Of a stretch of 64,000 nt of DNA, positions 48,184 to 60,051 are shown one piece after another. The first letter of the stretch is position 1; each line of letters opens with the position of its first letter. The stretch lies in contig BDIU01000369.1 in assembly GCA_002118135.1 (NCBI GenBank), positions 1-64,000 of the forward strand. Direction: 5' to 3'. The position numbers and the translations under genes are program-made. The notes beneath the pieces are model-generated. The model saw only the letters and a program-made list of their open reading frames with translations, ran no database searches and had not been told where the DNA came from. This DNA comes from Trebouxia sp. TZW2008 (lineage: Eukaryota > Chlorophyta > Trebouxiophyceae > Trebouxiales > Trebouxiaceae).

Positions 48184-49004
48184 ATGCAGCGCCACAATGT
48201 TTGCTTGTACAACAAAGGCTCTTTTCTGTAGATCTTGCTCTGATTTTTCAGCCAGCCTGCTGCGTTAAGCGGCAACTGCATGGTAGACTGAAATTCATTC
48301 ATTATGCACACACAGCAGATGTGTTATAACAGTGTTTACTGTAACTGCTATAACAGCAAATGATGTTGTGGGTTGCCATCTATGCAAATAAAAGTTGCAA
48401 TTTCGAATTCAGCGGACTGTGAATGAGTCAAGCAGACTCTGTTGTCTCAATTTAAACTTTGGGCTGAAATATGGTAGGTGCGTGATACATTGGTGTTGCT
48501 CTGACAATGGCATATCGTCAACAGCACATACACTAAGTGAAGAATGGGCAAGACTCTGCACTGTGATAAACGAGGACGTTATCAGCATCTTGCAATAAAA
48601 GTCCAAAGGGGTAAATGCTTATATGAGATCCAGTCATGCTTTGCAATCACCAAACCTTGCAATGAACATACTAAGAAAAATCTGCAGTGAAATTGTGTCA
48701 AATTGATTGCGTTGTTGTGAGCAGCTGTTACTTGAACAGTGCTGTACCATCACAGGCCATAATATATCCAGACCAAGCGACTCTGCAGGCTGCCATTGTG
48801 TGCAGAGCGTGCTGTTGCTATATCAAAATCAAGATCTCTGCTGGTGAGTTGTCATGGTAAGGCTACATGTCAAACACACAAAGCCCAATGACAGCACAGA
48901 TGCTGCCATGAAGGCCTGGCTGTCTCATGATGATACATTTTGCCGAGTATAGTTGCGGCTGCCAGGCATTTATTGCCTTATGCACTCTGTACAGTACTGA
49001 GCTC
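48184..49004. other. Convergent 3' flanks of DA1-type and SET genes
   Basis: 821 bp without a gene. A hairpin with 12-nt arms (TGTTATAACAGT and ACTGCTATAACA, one mismatch, 10-nt loop) lies at 48322-48355. An AATAAAAG-like string follows at 48387-48394. Confidence 0.45.
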
Positions 49005-52000
49005 TCACACAAAGCCGGTCCCATATTCCAGAATCACAGCTGCGGCTGCATAGGCGCTTGTCAAGTCCGCTGAGGAGCCTGGGGGTGCTTTCTGTGTCTT
49101 GTATTTTCTGATCTTGTTGCTTGACACAGCAAATTCTTGTATCATGCCTGAGTCGCAGTAGGCAAACATGATGTCATTGGCCCTCACATTGAGGTCTTGC
49201 CTCTGTTTTTGAGTTGGGATGCATACCTGCAGGCAACAGGCACAGTCAGCTGATGCAGGAACCAAGGACTAAACGTTGCGCCTTGTAGGTTCTGACAGAT
49301 GCATTCCACCACAATTCAAAGCACCCAAGCTTACACTCAACAAGCTTCAATATGCAAAATTCAAGCTGGACATCATGCTTTACAGGCTGTGCACTAGCGG
49401 CTGGTGCAACACTGGAAGCTGTCCTGAGCATGTGGTAAAAGCAGTCACCTGTGCTGGCCACCAGTTTGGCCCATACTTAACCTCCACTACTTGATCTGGC
49501 CTGAAGGGCAGAGCTTGGCCAGATGGCTGCGGAGCAGTCTGTATGGGATCTGTAGCAGCTGCTATGGCAATGCCAGCATCAGGGAGTTGAACAGCTGCAG
49601 CAGCCTCAGTGTGTGGTGCTGGCTGTGCCGCGCCTGCAGCATTTGCTTGGGCATGGACAGCATCAGCAGTGAGAGCAGCTGCAGCAGCCACAGGGGGTGA
49701 AACTGTCTGTGTGGGGCCTGCAGGGCTTGCCGCCCTGCAGCATGTGTTTGCACAGCCTCAGAAGGTTGTGCAGCTATAGCAAGCTCAGCGGATGGACCAG
49801 CCTGTGAGGGGCCTGCAGCACTTGCCGCGGCATCAGCAACCTCAGAGGGTGGAGCAGAGGCTGTGGCAACCTGAGAGGCAAGGGCAGCCTGTGCAGGGCC
49901 TGCAGCTGGTGTTAGGTCAGGGATGGGAACAGCCTGTGCAGGAGCTGTTACTGCACCTGTGCTGCTTGGTTGGGGCACCTTAGAGGGTGTAGTCTCTAAA
50001 GGGTTGACAGTACTTGCTGCGGCAGCCTCAAAGGGTGGATCAGAAGCTGTGGCAGCTTCTGTATCAGGGGCTGCGCCTTTAAGACAGGCAGCAGCAAGGC
50101 CTGGAGCAGAGACTGGTGCTGCAGCTGTGGCAACTGCTAGGGTACTCTTGGCAGGAGGAGCAGCAAACCCAGCAGCCTCTGCTGAAGGGCCTGATCCTGC
50201 TACTGAAGCCTCTGATTGGGCCATTTTGAAGGGTGAAGGAGAAGATCTAACAGCCTCTGTTGCCAAGCCTGTGTCCACAGTAGATGCAATAGCCAGGCCA
50301 GGTGCCGAGGGTGACGCTGCCATGGTACAATTTGGGGCAGCAAGGGAAGCCACTTGTGCCTCTGCAGGAGCGCTGGACACTGCATCAGGGTTGCTGTAAG
50401 AGACAAGCCCAGAAGGAAGACTGCTGGTGGCGGCAGGCTCTGGGGCAGCTGTATTGTCTATGTCAGGCATGGGACAAGCCTCCAGCTGTAGTGTTTGTTT
50501 GGTTGTGTAGGGATGAGGGCAGATGAGGCAGCAACCCTGGGCCTAGAAGCAGTGCTAGCCTGTACAGAGTAAGGCTTAGCTGTTTGAGTGGCATTTGAAA
50601 TGCTGTACTGACTTTCCTTTGCATGAGCAGTTGCTGATGCTGCAGGTTGTAGAGGCTGAGGACCAGCTGTTTGGATGGCATCTGCCACGTCAACCTGGCT
50701 TGCCAGTGCATGTGCAGTGACACTCTATAGAATTTCAGGGTTGGCTGATTTGATGGCAGCTGCCATCTTGGATTGGCTTGCCTGGCCATGAGCAGTGCCA
50801 GCAGTACCACCAGCTGAAGCCGCCATCATGACTGATACTGGCGCATCTGGTGTGGGAGAAGCCTGCCTTTCAGCCCTGCACCCAGTAGCTTATGTCAGAT
50901 GCGACTGCAGTGACAACTAGCTCACTGCACGTGCCCCTGAAGCTTCTGCCAACACCACGCTCCACACAGCTGCATGCACATGCAATAGGGGCATGCAGTG
51001 GTGCTCATCACCATCATCATCATCGCAAGGCTCACTGCTGCTGCACAAGGTGACCACAGATGTCAACTCAGAGGACACTACTGAAGCCTGCAAGCGCCCA
51101 CAAAATCAGAGATGCATGTGATGCATTGCTTTGCAAACACTGAGCCAGCACAGAACTATGTGGATGAGTGCCCCACACAAGCACTGCACTGGCTGCAGAC
51201 ACAGCAGTTTGACTCTACAAATTGTCCAGATGGGCGCCAAGGATGCTGTTTGTTCGCTATGCAGCAAAGCTATCTGAAGCTGCAAAGGCAGCAGATGATG
51301 TGCATCATCACACGGTGAGTCCTAAATCATTACATTACTGATACCCTTGCTTAATGTCAAGTTACCCTCTATCATTGCACTGCACGCCAATCAGGCTTGC
51401 TATCTTGTCAGATACCCTCAAACATAGCAGTGCAAAGCAAGCAGGCTAATGAAGGGCTAGGCAGATGCATGTTGTGAAGTTTGCATTGCTGCTCTGACAC
51501 ACAGGCGCAGATCCTGAACATATATACACAATACATATCATCATGTACATTCTGAAAGGCATGTCCTACAAAACGCACATGTGGTGCAATTGCAAGCCTG
51601 TTGCTTGCTGTCCAATTTGCAGATGTTGCATTTGAGCAAGGCGACTGCATAACGACAAGCTGAGAGGTTACCTGTTCCCCTTGGTATGCAAACTTATAGT
51701 CCAGGGTGAGCTCCTGGCCTGCACTAATGTCTTTTTGTGTAAAGAGTCCAATCACTGTTTCACCTCGTACCTGCCACTTCTGCGCTTCACAGTTAGGGCT
51801 GCATAAATGGTTGATGAACCTGCCCAGACCACCCTGCAAAAGCACATGCTAGTTGACAACCTCTTTAGGGTATGTTTGGGCAATCACCAGGCACAAAGGC
51901 CAAGACTCAGAGACAATTGACATGCAACTGTCTACAAAGGTCTCTCTGCCCTTCACACTCAGTATCAACGGTTGAGTACAAATTTAAATTGGTTGGAGAT

Positions 52001-55000
52001 AGTTGATTGCTCCAGTACGTACCCAGCTGGACCTGCTGAGCCAATCTAGCATGCGTGTTTAATGCATGACTCAACCTTGATGACAGCAGGTTGCAATGAC
52101 AGTGGAGGACCGCTTTTGATGTGCAGACGAAGACATTCAGGCCATCATTACCCTCGTGTGCGCACTAGTTGTGAGGATGCCAATGCCTCTGCTACACATG
52201 ACAGGGCATGCATTTGCACCAGTACTGCTGTGCTTTCTAGCAATGCTACTGAAATGACAAGCTCCTGCTGGAAAGTGGAAAGTGGATCTTCATATCAAAC
52301 AGTTAGTTGCCACAAAAGCAGCAATCAGACAGCTCACACATACTCAAGCATACGTCTGACCTTTCTAGTTGCATCAATGGTTTCTCCATTGTCAACGCTC
52401 ATGAAATAGCTGTGGAGTTGCGCAGAGCTCTGGTCACTGAGCTGGCGGCGCTGGCACTCCTTCTCATCAAGTACCTGAGCTTCCAACGCAAAATTGAGGA
52501 AGCATACTTGCTCAGCGAAAAAAATTCAGAGACACGACTTACAGAATGAAACAACAACTTATCACTTGCAGGCACTGGTGCTGGCTAGTGTGCTGACACA
52601 GCACAGAAGCAAGGATGAATGCTTGCATTACGGGTGCTGCAGCTAATCTGTATTAGTACTGCATGGTGCACAATAGCAGGCTGCTGCAGCCATTGAAAAC
52701 TTTGAGCAACCCATGTGGCGACTTGCTGCCTAGCTCTGTGTTATGCAACTGTACATGCAGAAGCTGCCATACAGCCCAGATAGCAACATTCTGCAAGAAG
52801 GTCAACTTGACTGTACCTCTCCCACAAATTCAATCACAAATGGCCTGCCTTCAGATCTTGGCAGGTGAAGAGCCCAGCACCCTTCTCGCCAGCATCCCCC
52901 TGCTCAACACAGCAATGAGGCATCTATCAGCTGACTAAAGCGCTCTGTTTGCATGCAACACTTCAGATGACGACAGCCTGAATTCTAGAACATGCAGATG
53001 CTCAATCAACTTTGACACTGCTGGGGTGTGTAGAGGCATGAACATCAAAGCAGAGTGCAGAACAGAGCGAAGAGCTGCAGGACGCATGATTGTAGTTTGA
53101 GCTGGTGCCAATGCAAGGAGAACGTGTGATTAAGGACACTGACCTGGCTGAGCCTGGCGCACTGCTTCTGGCTGAGGGCTTGGTTGCCGCACTGCTGACC
53201 GCAAGGGGAACAGCACATGACTTTTCATGTCACATTCATTTTGCAACAGACGCGTTGATGCAGTATTTCAAGCAGATTATCATATCGATGGCCTTGACCG
53301 CTTCACAAATAGACAAGCCACACTAATTGGTGGGGGCAGCCGTAGGGTCCTAGGCATGCAGTGGTGCCTAAGGTGGCAATATGGAAGCACCCTCAGAGAT
53401 GATACGCAGCTTGCAAGGAATTGCTGGCCATTGCTCACAGGACAAAACAGTACTTACTTGATTGCACTCCACAAGCACAGCCCTATTCAAACAGTTTTCA
53501 CCACAGCCAACGGCAGCATCAGCTGGCTTTCTGCAGGCGCATATGTGGATATCATCCTCCGTCTCTTGCTTTCTGCCTCTGTGAACATAAATATTCTCAG
53601 AGATGCTCTGCCAGCTAGCAGGCTTATGCTGAGCGTCTGTGGGTGGCAGCTGTGCCTCTGCCTGCATGAAACAGCAGTCTCATGCCGCAATTGCTCAGCA
53701 ATCTACGCTATGCACATGACAACGCTGCAAAGCATACTAGGATTTGGCATGTACGGATGATATACCTGTCAATGGCTTACAAAGCTGCCAATAGCTGCAA
53801 AGGTCCAAAGGCTTGCTTCATGATGCTGACACATGTCAACTAGATATGATTGCAGATTTCCTTTGATGCCCATTAATCTCAGCAGCAGTTGATGCAAACA
53901 ATCAAAGGACTGAGAGCTGTTCACCTTCTGAAAGGTTTGTGGGGTTTCTTCTGCCATTGCCTGAAGTTGTCTGTCTGGCTGTAAAGCTGCTGCCAGCTGC
54001 ATTGCTTGTGAAGTCCTGCAGCTGGCCTAAGATCTCATGGGCATGAGCATGCTTGTCTACAGCACCTTGCTGTATGTAGGCTGACAATTGTTCTCGAGTT
54101 GGTCCTCTGTGTGTGCCTCTCTGTACCTGTAGAGCAACACATCTGTCAAAAAGTCACGCAGCGGACGCCTCTGGCATACTTGAGCAACATGTGTTGCACT
54201 TGCAGCACTATGTCGCATGACATGTCTGCACAAATAACGCAGCAGCATGCGCACTGTGAAGCAATGGCTGTTCTTGACACAAAACATGCACACAACCACT
54301 CCGTAAGCTTCAAGCCACGTTTGAAAGTACAGAGTATAGCTTGCTGATCTGTTCATGAGGACTTGTTGAGGTTTCAGATCTGGTACTCACAATGATCTTG
54401 AACACATGGGTGTCAAGGGGCAGCCCAATCTCTGCATCTGTGACCTGGCGCAGATCAAGTCTTTCCTCTTGCTCATCCTGATTGGCATCAGGGTGAACCA
54501 GCCTGCAAATTGCTTTTCATGAGTGTGCCATGTGCAGTATGGTGCAGCACAGGAGTGTGTGAGTACGAAAGCTATTCTTAGCAGCATGAGGCTTGTCGAG
54601 AGCAAAATGTGTCAAGCATCACCACGCATCAGACACTTGACTGCTGTAAGTGCTGGACATTCACAGAGAGCTGGTGTCACAAGCAAAATGATCGAAATAT
54701 TGAGTTGCATCAACTGCTTGGAATTGTAAGCACTGCTATGGAATGCCATTAGCTGAATAGAGGCTGTGTGTGTGCGCTGTGCAAACTTTGCCCACAAAGG
54801 CTATGACGGCTGCATCTACTTCCCAATGTGCCTACACAGAGCACACTTGACAAACAAGACGCTGGGAAGCTTGTGGATAGATGCCTGAGGCAGACAAAAT
54901 ATGGCTGACCTATGTTCTTTTGTGCTGGCGTTGTAGGACTTGACAAGCGCCTTCCACCACTCAGATGTATGCCCGGGCCAGTACATCATCAGTGTCTCAC

Positions 55001-58000
55001 CAATGATCTCCTGCCCTCGACTGTGCAACAGCTTACCCAGCAAGATCCTCTCGGAGCTTGGTACCTAAGACAGCATATCACATCACTGCTGTATGCTGCA
55101 CCGGCTCCAAATGTCAAAGTTACACAGTCTGAATGCTTCCAGGATGTGCAATGCAGCTTTGCATGGCATTGTAGGCAGTTTGGCTGGTGGATCAGTCCGA
55201 CTGGGAGCACAAAAGAGCTTGCAACAGAGTGATTGCTTTGAAAGGCTGTGACTGCCAGTTGATGATGCTGTCAAGCGTTACCAGCATTGACTGGCACCCT
55301 CTCTATTGGCGGCAACCGTTTGAAGCTATGTGCATGTCGTGGATACAATGGCGGATGACTTGACAGCCAGTAATATACTCAATGAATGGGCGATGGTGCT
55401 GGAGTCGCAGGAAATAGGTGATGGTGGCTGAGATGTAGGCAACACGACTAGTAGGCATTTCACTGGCAACAACAGCAAGCACAAGTGCACGACCTAACAG
55501 GCACAGGTATGCAGCGTGCTGGTGACAGCGACCAGCACTTAGTCTGGCAAGTAGCACTGCATGACATATACCTCTCGTTGATTGCAGAGATTGTTTCCTT
55601 GACTGTCATGAGTGAGCAGTCAACAAGGCTATAAACACTGCAGCACCTTCTGGAGCACGCAATAATTCTGGTGTCTTTTTCAGGTAGACACTTATAACAT
55701 CACCTGGATTACTGCCTGTGCATTATCGCTCGTGACTGACAGCGGTAGCGCAGCAGACGGCACAGACAGCGCCACTACAATCTCAGCTGCAGACACCCTC
55801 AGATCAACTCAACTCACCAGCTGAGGCATACATTCGCTCGCGACTTATGTCACAGGGCACAAACGAGCACGCAATATTTTCCTATACAAATATGTACAAG
55901 CCCACAGACTGCCTATTGCATCACCGCACCAGCAACCTGACTGCAATCTCAATTCAGCTCCTTCATGTGGTACCTTTGGCGCTATACAGCTTGCAGAATT
56001 TGTTCATGCTCATGGGAGTGCCTACGCCTCCTGGCCGTTTACCACATACCTATTGAGGCATGCTGACCATTTCACAAATGCAAAGATAAAGCATTGCTGG
56101 CAAGGCTTGACATCATCACCATCAACTAGCAGCCACAGCCTTCGTCAGTTTTCATTTGTTGACAACTTCGCACAACTCAGGGGATTGGCTCATGGCGGGC
56201 GGGCGTACCTGATGCTGGCTGTGTGGCTCCAGACTATTGTCAGCCCAATTGGCTTGAGCCTCACCAGAGCTGCTAGCAGGGAATGCATCATTTGCCTACA
56301 GCAGATCAATATGCCAGATGAGTGGATTTGTTCTTGCATCAGCTGCGGTGTGTCTGCAGTCTGTTGCTGCAACAAGTTGCTTTACAGGCCTAAAATCCAA
56401 TGTCAGCAGATAACAACAGTAGATGCATGGGTGCAGCAGCAATGCAGCATGCAACCTGCAGCTCTGAGGCAACATGTCCATTGTTGTCAACAGCGTGACA
56501 AGCAGAGTATACAGAGCTCCACCACATGTCAAAGGCACAGCTCGCACTTTGTATATCAACAACACGCCTGATGATTTTGCACGGATGACACAAGCATTGG
56601 TGCTTGCTCAGCAGCATCTTGAGCTGCCTTATCCTCACGCCGAGGCAGGGAAGGTGGCCTTGAGGAACTCTCAGGCACCATCGACGGCTTGGCAGGACCC
56701 TTGGCAGGTAGCACCTTGCAAACCTGGAACGCAACAAGCCTGGTTGACACAAGCAGAACATGCCAACAAAATTGGCAAGAAGGTTCGTGACATGGTCATG
56801 TGACCTGAGTACGAGGTGTTTTGTCAAATCATGCACTCCAACAAGGTAATGTGAGGGACCGTCTTGAATCAGATGCAACTTGGTCAGTACTTGTCTTGCT
56901 ACGCTGTACAACAGCAACAACGTAGCAAAGCCCATGCCAATTTTGTCAAACATCAAGTGTTTCTATCTTGGCAAGCAGTATGTTCTGCACACAGACATAT
57001 CAATCGTAGTAGTTGATTGCAATGCAACACCCACAAGCGGCATCATGTTTGATCCATTTTGTGGCAGGGCAATCTGCTCCTCAATTTGGGTTAACACAGC
57101 TATGTTGAGGCTGGCAAGGCTTTGTAGCAGTGTCCAGATATGCTTGCAAGCTTGCCAGCATCACACCAGAGTTGGTGGCTTGGGTGAGTGTTAGTGTTTG
57201 AGGCTCTGAGTCTATTACCGGACTGTCAGCAGCTGTTTCTCCAGTAGTCATAGCACTATTGTCAGCTTCGTTTGCATTTTGACTGGCACCTGGCTGTCCA
57301 GAAGGCTGCGCACTTAGAAGGAGCTCCCCTTCTTCAACCTCATAATCCTGTAGACCGACACATCAAGTGTGGCAATTTCCACTGAGACGGTTCTGGCATG
57401 TCAGGCAAAGTGTGCTGACAGGGAAAAGTATTTCATCAGAAGTGCATCAACGCTGCAACCTGCAAAGCACATCCTTGAATGCCGGCTAGTGCTAGTTGGC
57501 AAGCTAGATGCACAGGCAACAAACAGTTGCAGCAGGATGCATTGTGCTGAGTCTGTCAAGTACAGCTTTTCATATGCTTGGGCTGCCACAGCATGCAAAA
57601 CCAGCATTAGCTTTGTGAGATGACAGCAGACATGCAGCTGCTGCCTTGACATTTCACAAAGCGCTTGGGAATTTTGGCAGCAGTCAAAGGCTTGCCTGCA
57701 AGACATAGGGAACCAAAGCTGATCTGCAGCAGCTTCTTGTTGTCAAGCGCCGGCAGAACTCTTCCTTCCTGTGCTAGCCTTTGTCTCACACAAGTGTACA
57801 ACCGTTGCAGAGTCTGCTTGCTGAAAGGGCGAAAGTACAATGGCACTCTAACATGTATTTGCTGGAAGTGATGTAAATTCTCAGGCTCGTGTGGCAGCAC
57901 GAATGTCAGGACTGCGCTCAATATGTCCTCCTTGTTCTGCCAGAAAGCTCCCGCAGCTGACGCCCCAGCTTCCAGTTCCTCGCAAGTCGAATCCAAAAGC

Positions 58001-58152
58001 ACACTCTGCAGCCGTGCTCGACGAGTGCCCTGCAGTCAAGCGTGTGATCAAAGTTGTAGAAAGACGCTGGTCCGGTCGCTACGGCCGAATCTCCGGTACA
58101 GTCCGACTTTGTCAGCAGTAGCCTTTCAGCAGCGCATGGATCAACTTACCAT
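49005..58152 (-). CDS. AWS-SET histone lysine methyltransferase; gene model broken
   Basis: Identified by its SET region. The AWS part is exon 53661-53458 ([29 protein letters not shown]) and a [16 protein letters not shown] segment at about 53215-53135. SET exons are 52899-52817 ([14 protein letters not shown] then FVIEFVGE), 52474-52361 ([26 protein letters not shown]) and 51833-51672 ([25 protein letters not shown]). A post-SET-like QCLCGA follows near 51200. This is the H3K36-type SETD2/ASH1 group. Tudor-like parts lie at 55043-54919 ([20 protein letters not shown]) and 49560-49005 ([14 protein letters not shown]). A long Ala/Pro-rich linker occupies 49740-50870. The end (49005) is firm. 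The start is a guess: ATG 58152-58150 directly before a GTAAGT donor, then an exon from 58029. Intermediate exons are incomplete, and it may be two genes. A frameshift, a palindrome and an in-frame stop are described in the findings. Confidence 0.68.
49718..49740. repeat. Perfect 9-bp-arm palindrome that breaks a reading frame
   Basis: CTGCAGGGC, TTGCC, GCCCTGCAG. On the minus strand, removing 17 nt between the two CTGCAG copies rejoins the Ala/Pro-rich frames of the SET gene (THAAG to [11 protein letters not shown]). No GT-AG intron fits. Confidence 0.85.
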
Positions 58153-58929
58153 ATCGGCGAAGCCCCAAGCGTGCGTCCCACTTCAGCCAATCTCACAAGA
58201 TTGAGTAGCATATACCCTAAGCCCCAAGCCGGTCCCAAATGCACTGCCAGTGCGGTCACTGCGCCCGCTTCTGCTTGCACTGGCAGGAGAGACATGCAAA
58301 GCCCGTTGCTACTCAATCAAGCTGCCCGCGACTTGAGTCCAGTCGCTCCACTGTGCTCTGCTGTTTGAATTGCAAGAATTGCTACCCTGACTAGGTTTTC
58401 AATGCGATCCCATACTTTGGCCTGTGCTGTGACCCGCGCCACACTACATAGTTAGCTCTTGACGCATGCACATCATACATTTGTGTTGCTACATACATGT
58501 ATTTATCGCAAACACGCTCTATGATAGCAGCCAGCCGACCAGCCAGCCGATCATCAGAGATCATGCAGCGATTAGGACGTCAGTAGACGTGTTTTTCAAC
58601 TTGTAGTCGTCGTCCCTAACCGCTGCATGCAGACCCAGCAGCCCCCTCCTCCTCCCCATCCCCCTCCCTCGACTCCCCAACCCCTTACCCCGCCCCAGAA
58701 GCCCCCCCTCCCCCAAATGACATACGTATACAAACACATCCAATTTCAAGATTCTACGAACGAACATTTCTGCAACAATTGCAAAGTAATGCTGTGCATG
58801 CAGCTTATGTGCTTGAAGAAGCTGGGTATGGTCTCACATGGAACTGAAATTAGTGGCAAGTCTTGTTTTAAACAAAATGTTGAAACTTATGATTGGACTC
58901 AGCAGTGTTGCATAGAGGATCAGACACAC

Positions 58930-59089
58930 CTGTGTTGCACAGTGAGACCGTCATGATCATGAAGAAAGTGATCACTGGACACATGCTCATGGCCCAAATC
59001 CAAAGTTCAAATGCTTTTAGTTTGCCCCATGGTGTAGAGCGCTGTGGCAGGGGAGACTTTGGCTGCTGGGGACCAATGGTCTCTACAAT
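58930..59089 (-). CDS. Possible orphan exon with a membrane segment
   Basis: On the minus strand a 160-nt stretch is bounded by ACCATACAG and CAACACAG-GTGTGTC splice signals. It reads IVETIGPQQPKSPLPQRSTP then WGKLKAFELWIWAMSMCPVI and TFFMIMTV, a Pro-rich part followed by a likely membrane helix. No neighbouring exon could be joined and I do not recognise the protein. Confidence 0.3.
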
Positions 59090-59142
59090 CTGTATGGTGA
59101 GCAATCTCTCACATCAAGCCGTTGCCAGTTGCCATTTCAAAA

Positions 59143-59153
59143 CAAGCAGCTGC

Positions 59154-59186
<33 letters not shown>

Positions 59187-59333
59187 ATGGTCCCTTAGGA
59201 AGGCTGCAGTACTAGTGCAGCCTCTCCCTAAACACTGGCTGGAACTGCAAAGGCCCAGGCTTCTGCTTGAGGCAGCAGGCCTGCTCTCACCAGAGCAGAG
59301 CGCAGGCCTCAACTTAGAAGAAGTGACGTTCCG
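59143..59333 (+). CDS. Possible orphan exon, alanine-rich
   Basis: On the plus strand a poly-Ala start (G/CTGCTGC tract) runs into WSLRKAAVLVQPLPKHWLEL, LLLEAAGLLSPEQSAGLNLE and EVTFR, and stops at a strong donor (TTCCG-GTAAGT). No partner exon was found before TPT1, which is on the other strand. It may be chance. Confidence 0.25.
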
Positions 59334-60051
59334 GTAAGTTACTGCGACTAACTGGATTTATACTGAGTTGCATGATATGATCAACATGTCAATCTCTTTG
59401 ATGGTCAGGTCTGCATTGTTTTTAAGTAGAGCTGTCGACATGCCAGCACAATCAACTGATGCAAGAAATGTAAATCTGGCACATGTATCACACTTAATGG
59501 CACATCTTTTACCCACCAAACAAGCAATTTACCCGTGGTAAAACAAGCAATTCCTTCTCGCTAGAGTACAGAGGTGTACGAAAGCTACTAGTAGCATCTC
59601 ACACATGCTGCGCAGCGTTTCAAAGCAAGACTCAGGCTTTGCTGGCCATTAGCTCAAGCACAACACCTGCAGTAAGGTCTGCCCCAGGGTCGCTTGTAAG
59701 CAAGCACAGTCCAGCAGCTTGTCAAGCCTCTGGCCATTCAGCTCTAGTGTACACATGAGAGGGGCTACATGGGAAGGACTATATGATGATAAACACATGT
59801 AAAAACAAAGCAAGGTACCTATTCCTGCCATAACAAAACCCAATTGCATGCAACACCTGGTGGTCCACAAAGTTATATGCATGCTACTCTTGCAACAACA
59901 GCTGATGGCCACATTGGCAGAAAGGGAGATCAGCAGTTGCACCTGAATCAACACACAATGTGGAGTCCATGCTGTGTTGAAACAACTGACCAGACACTAG
60001 CGTGGCTGCAGCTATAGCAGCAGCAGCAGCAGCAGCAGTGGCGGGCTCACA

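Larger units (their letters stand above)
58153..60051. other. Interval between SET-gene start and TPT1 stop
   Basis: 1.9 kb with no assignable gene. It holds a C-rich tract (58628-58712), a possible exon on each strand (see the next two entries), a GCT tract at 59149-59187 and diverged short repeats near 58530 (CAGCCAGCCGA). Confidence 0.45.

Noticed and set aside
58627..58956. Proline-rich plus-strand frame
   Set aside because: Produced by a C-rich tract; no splice support and no domain.
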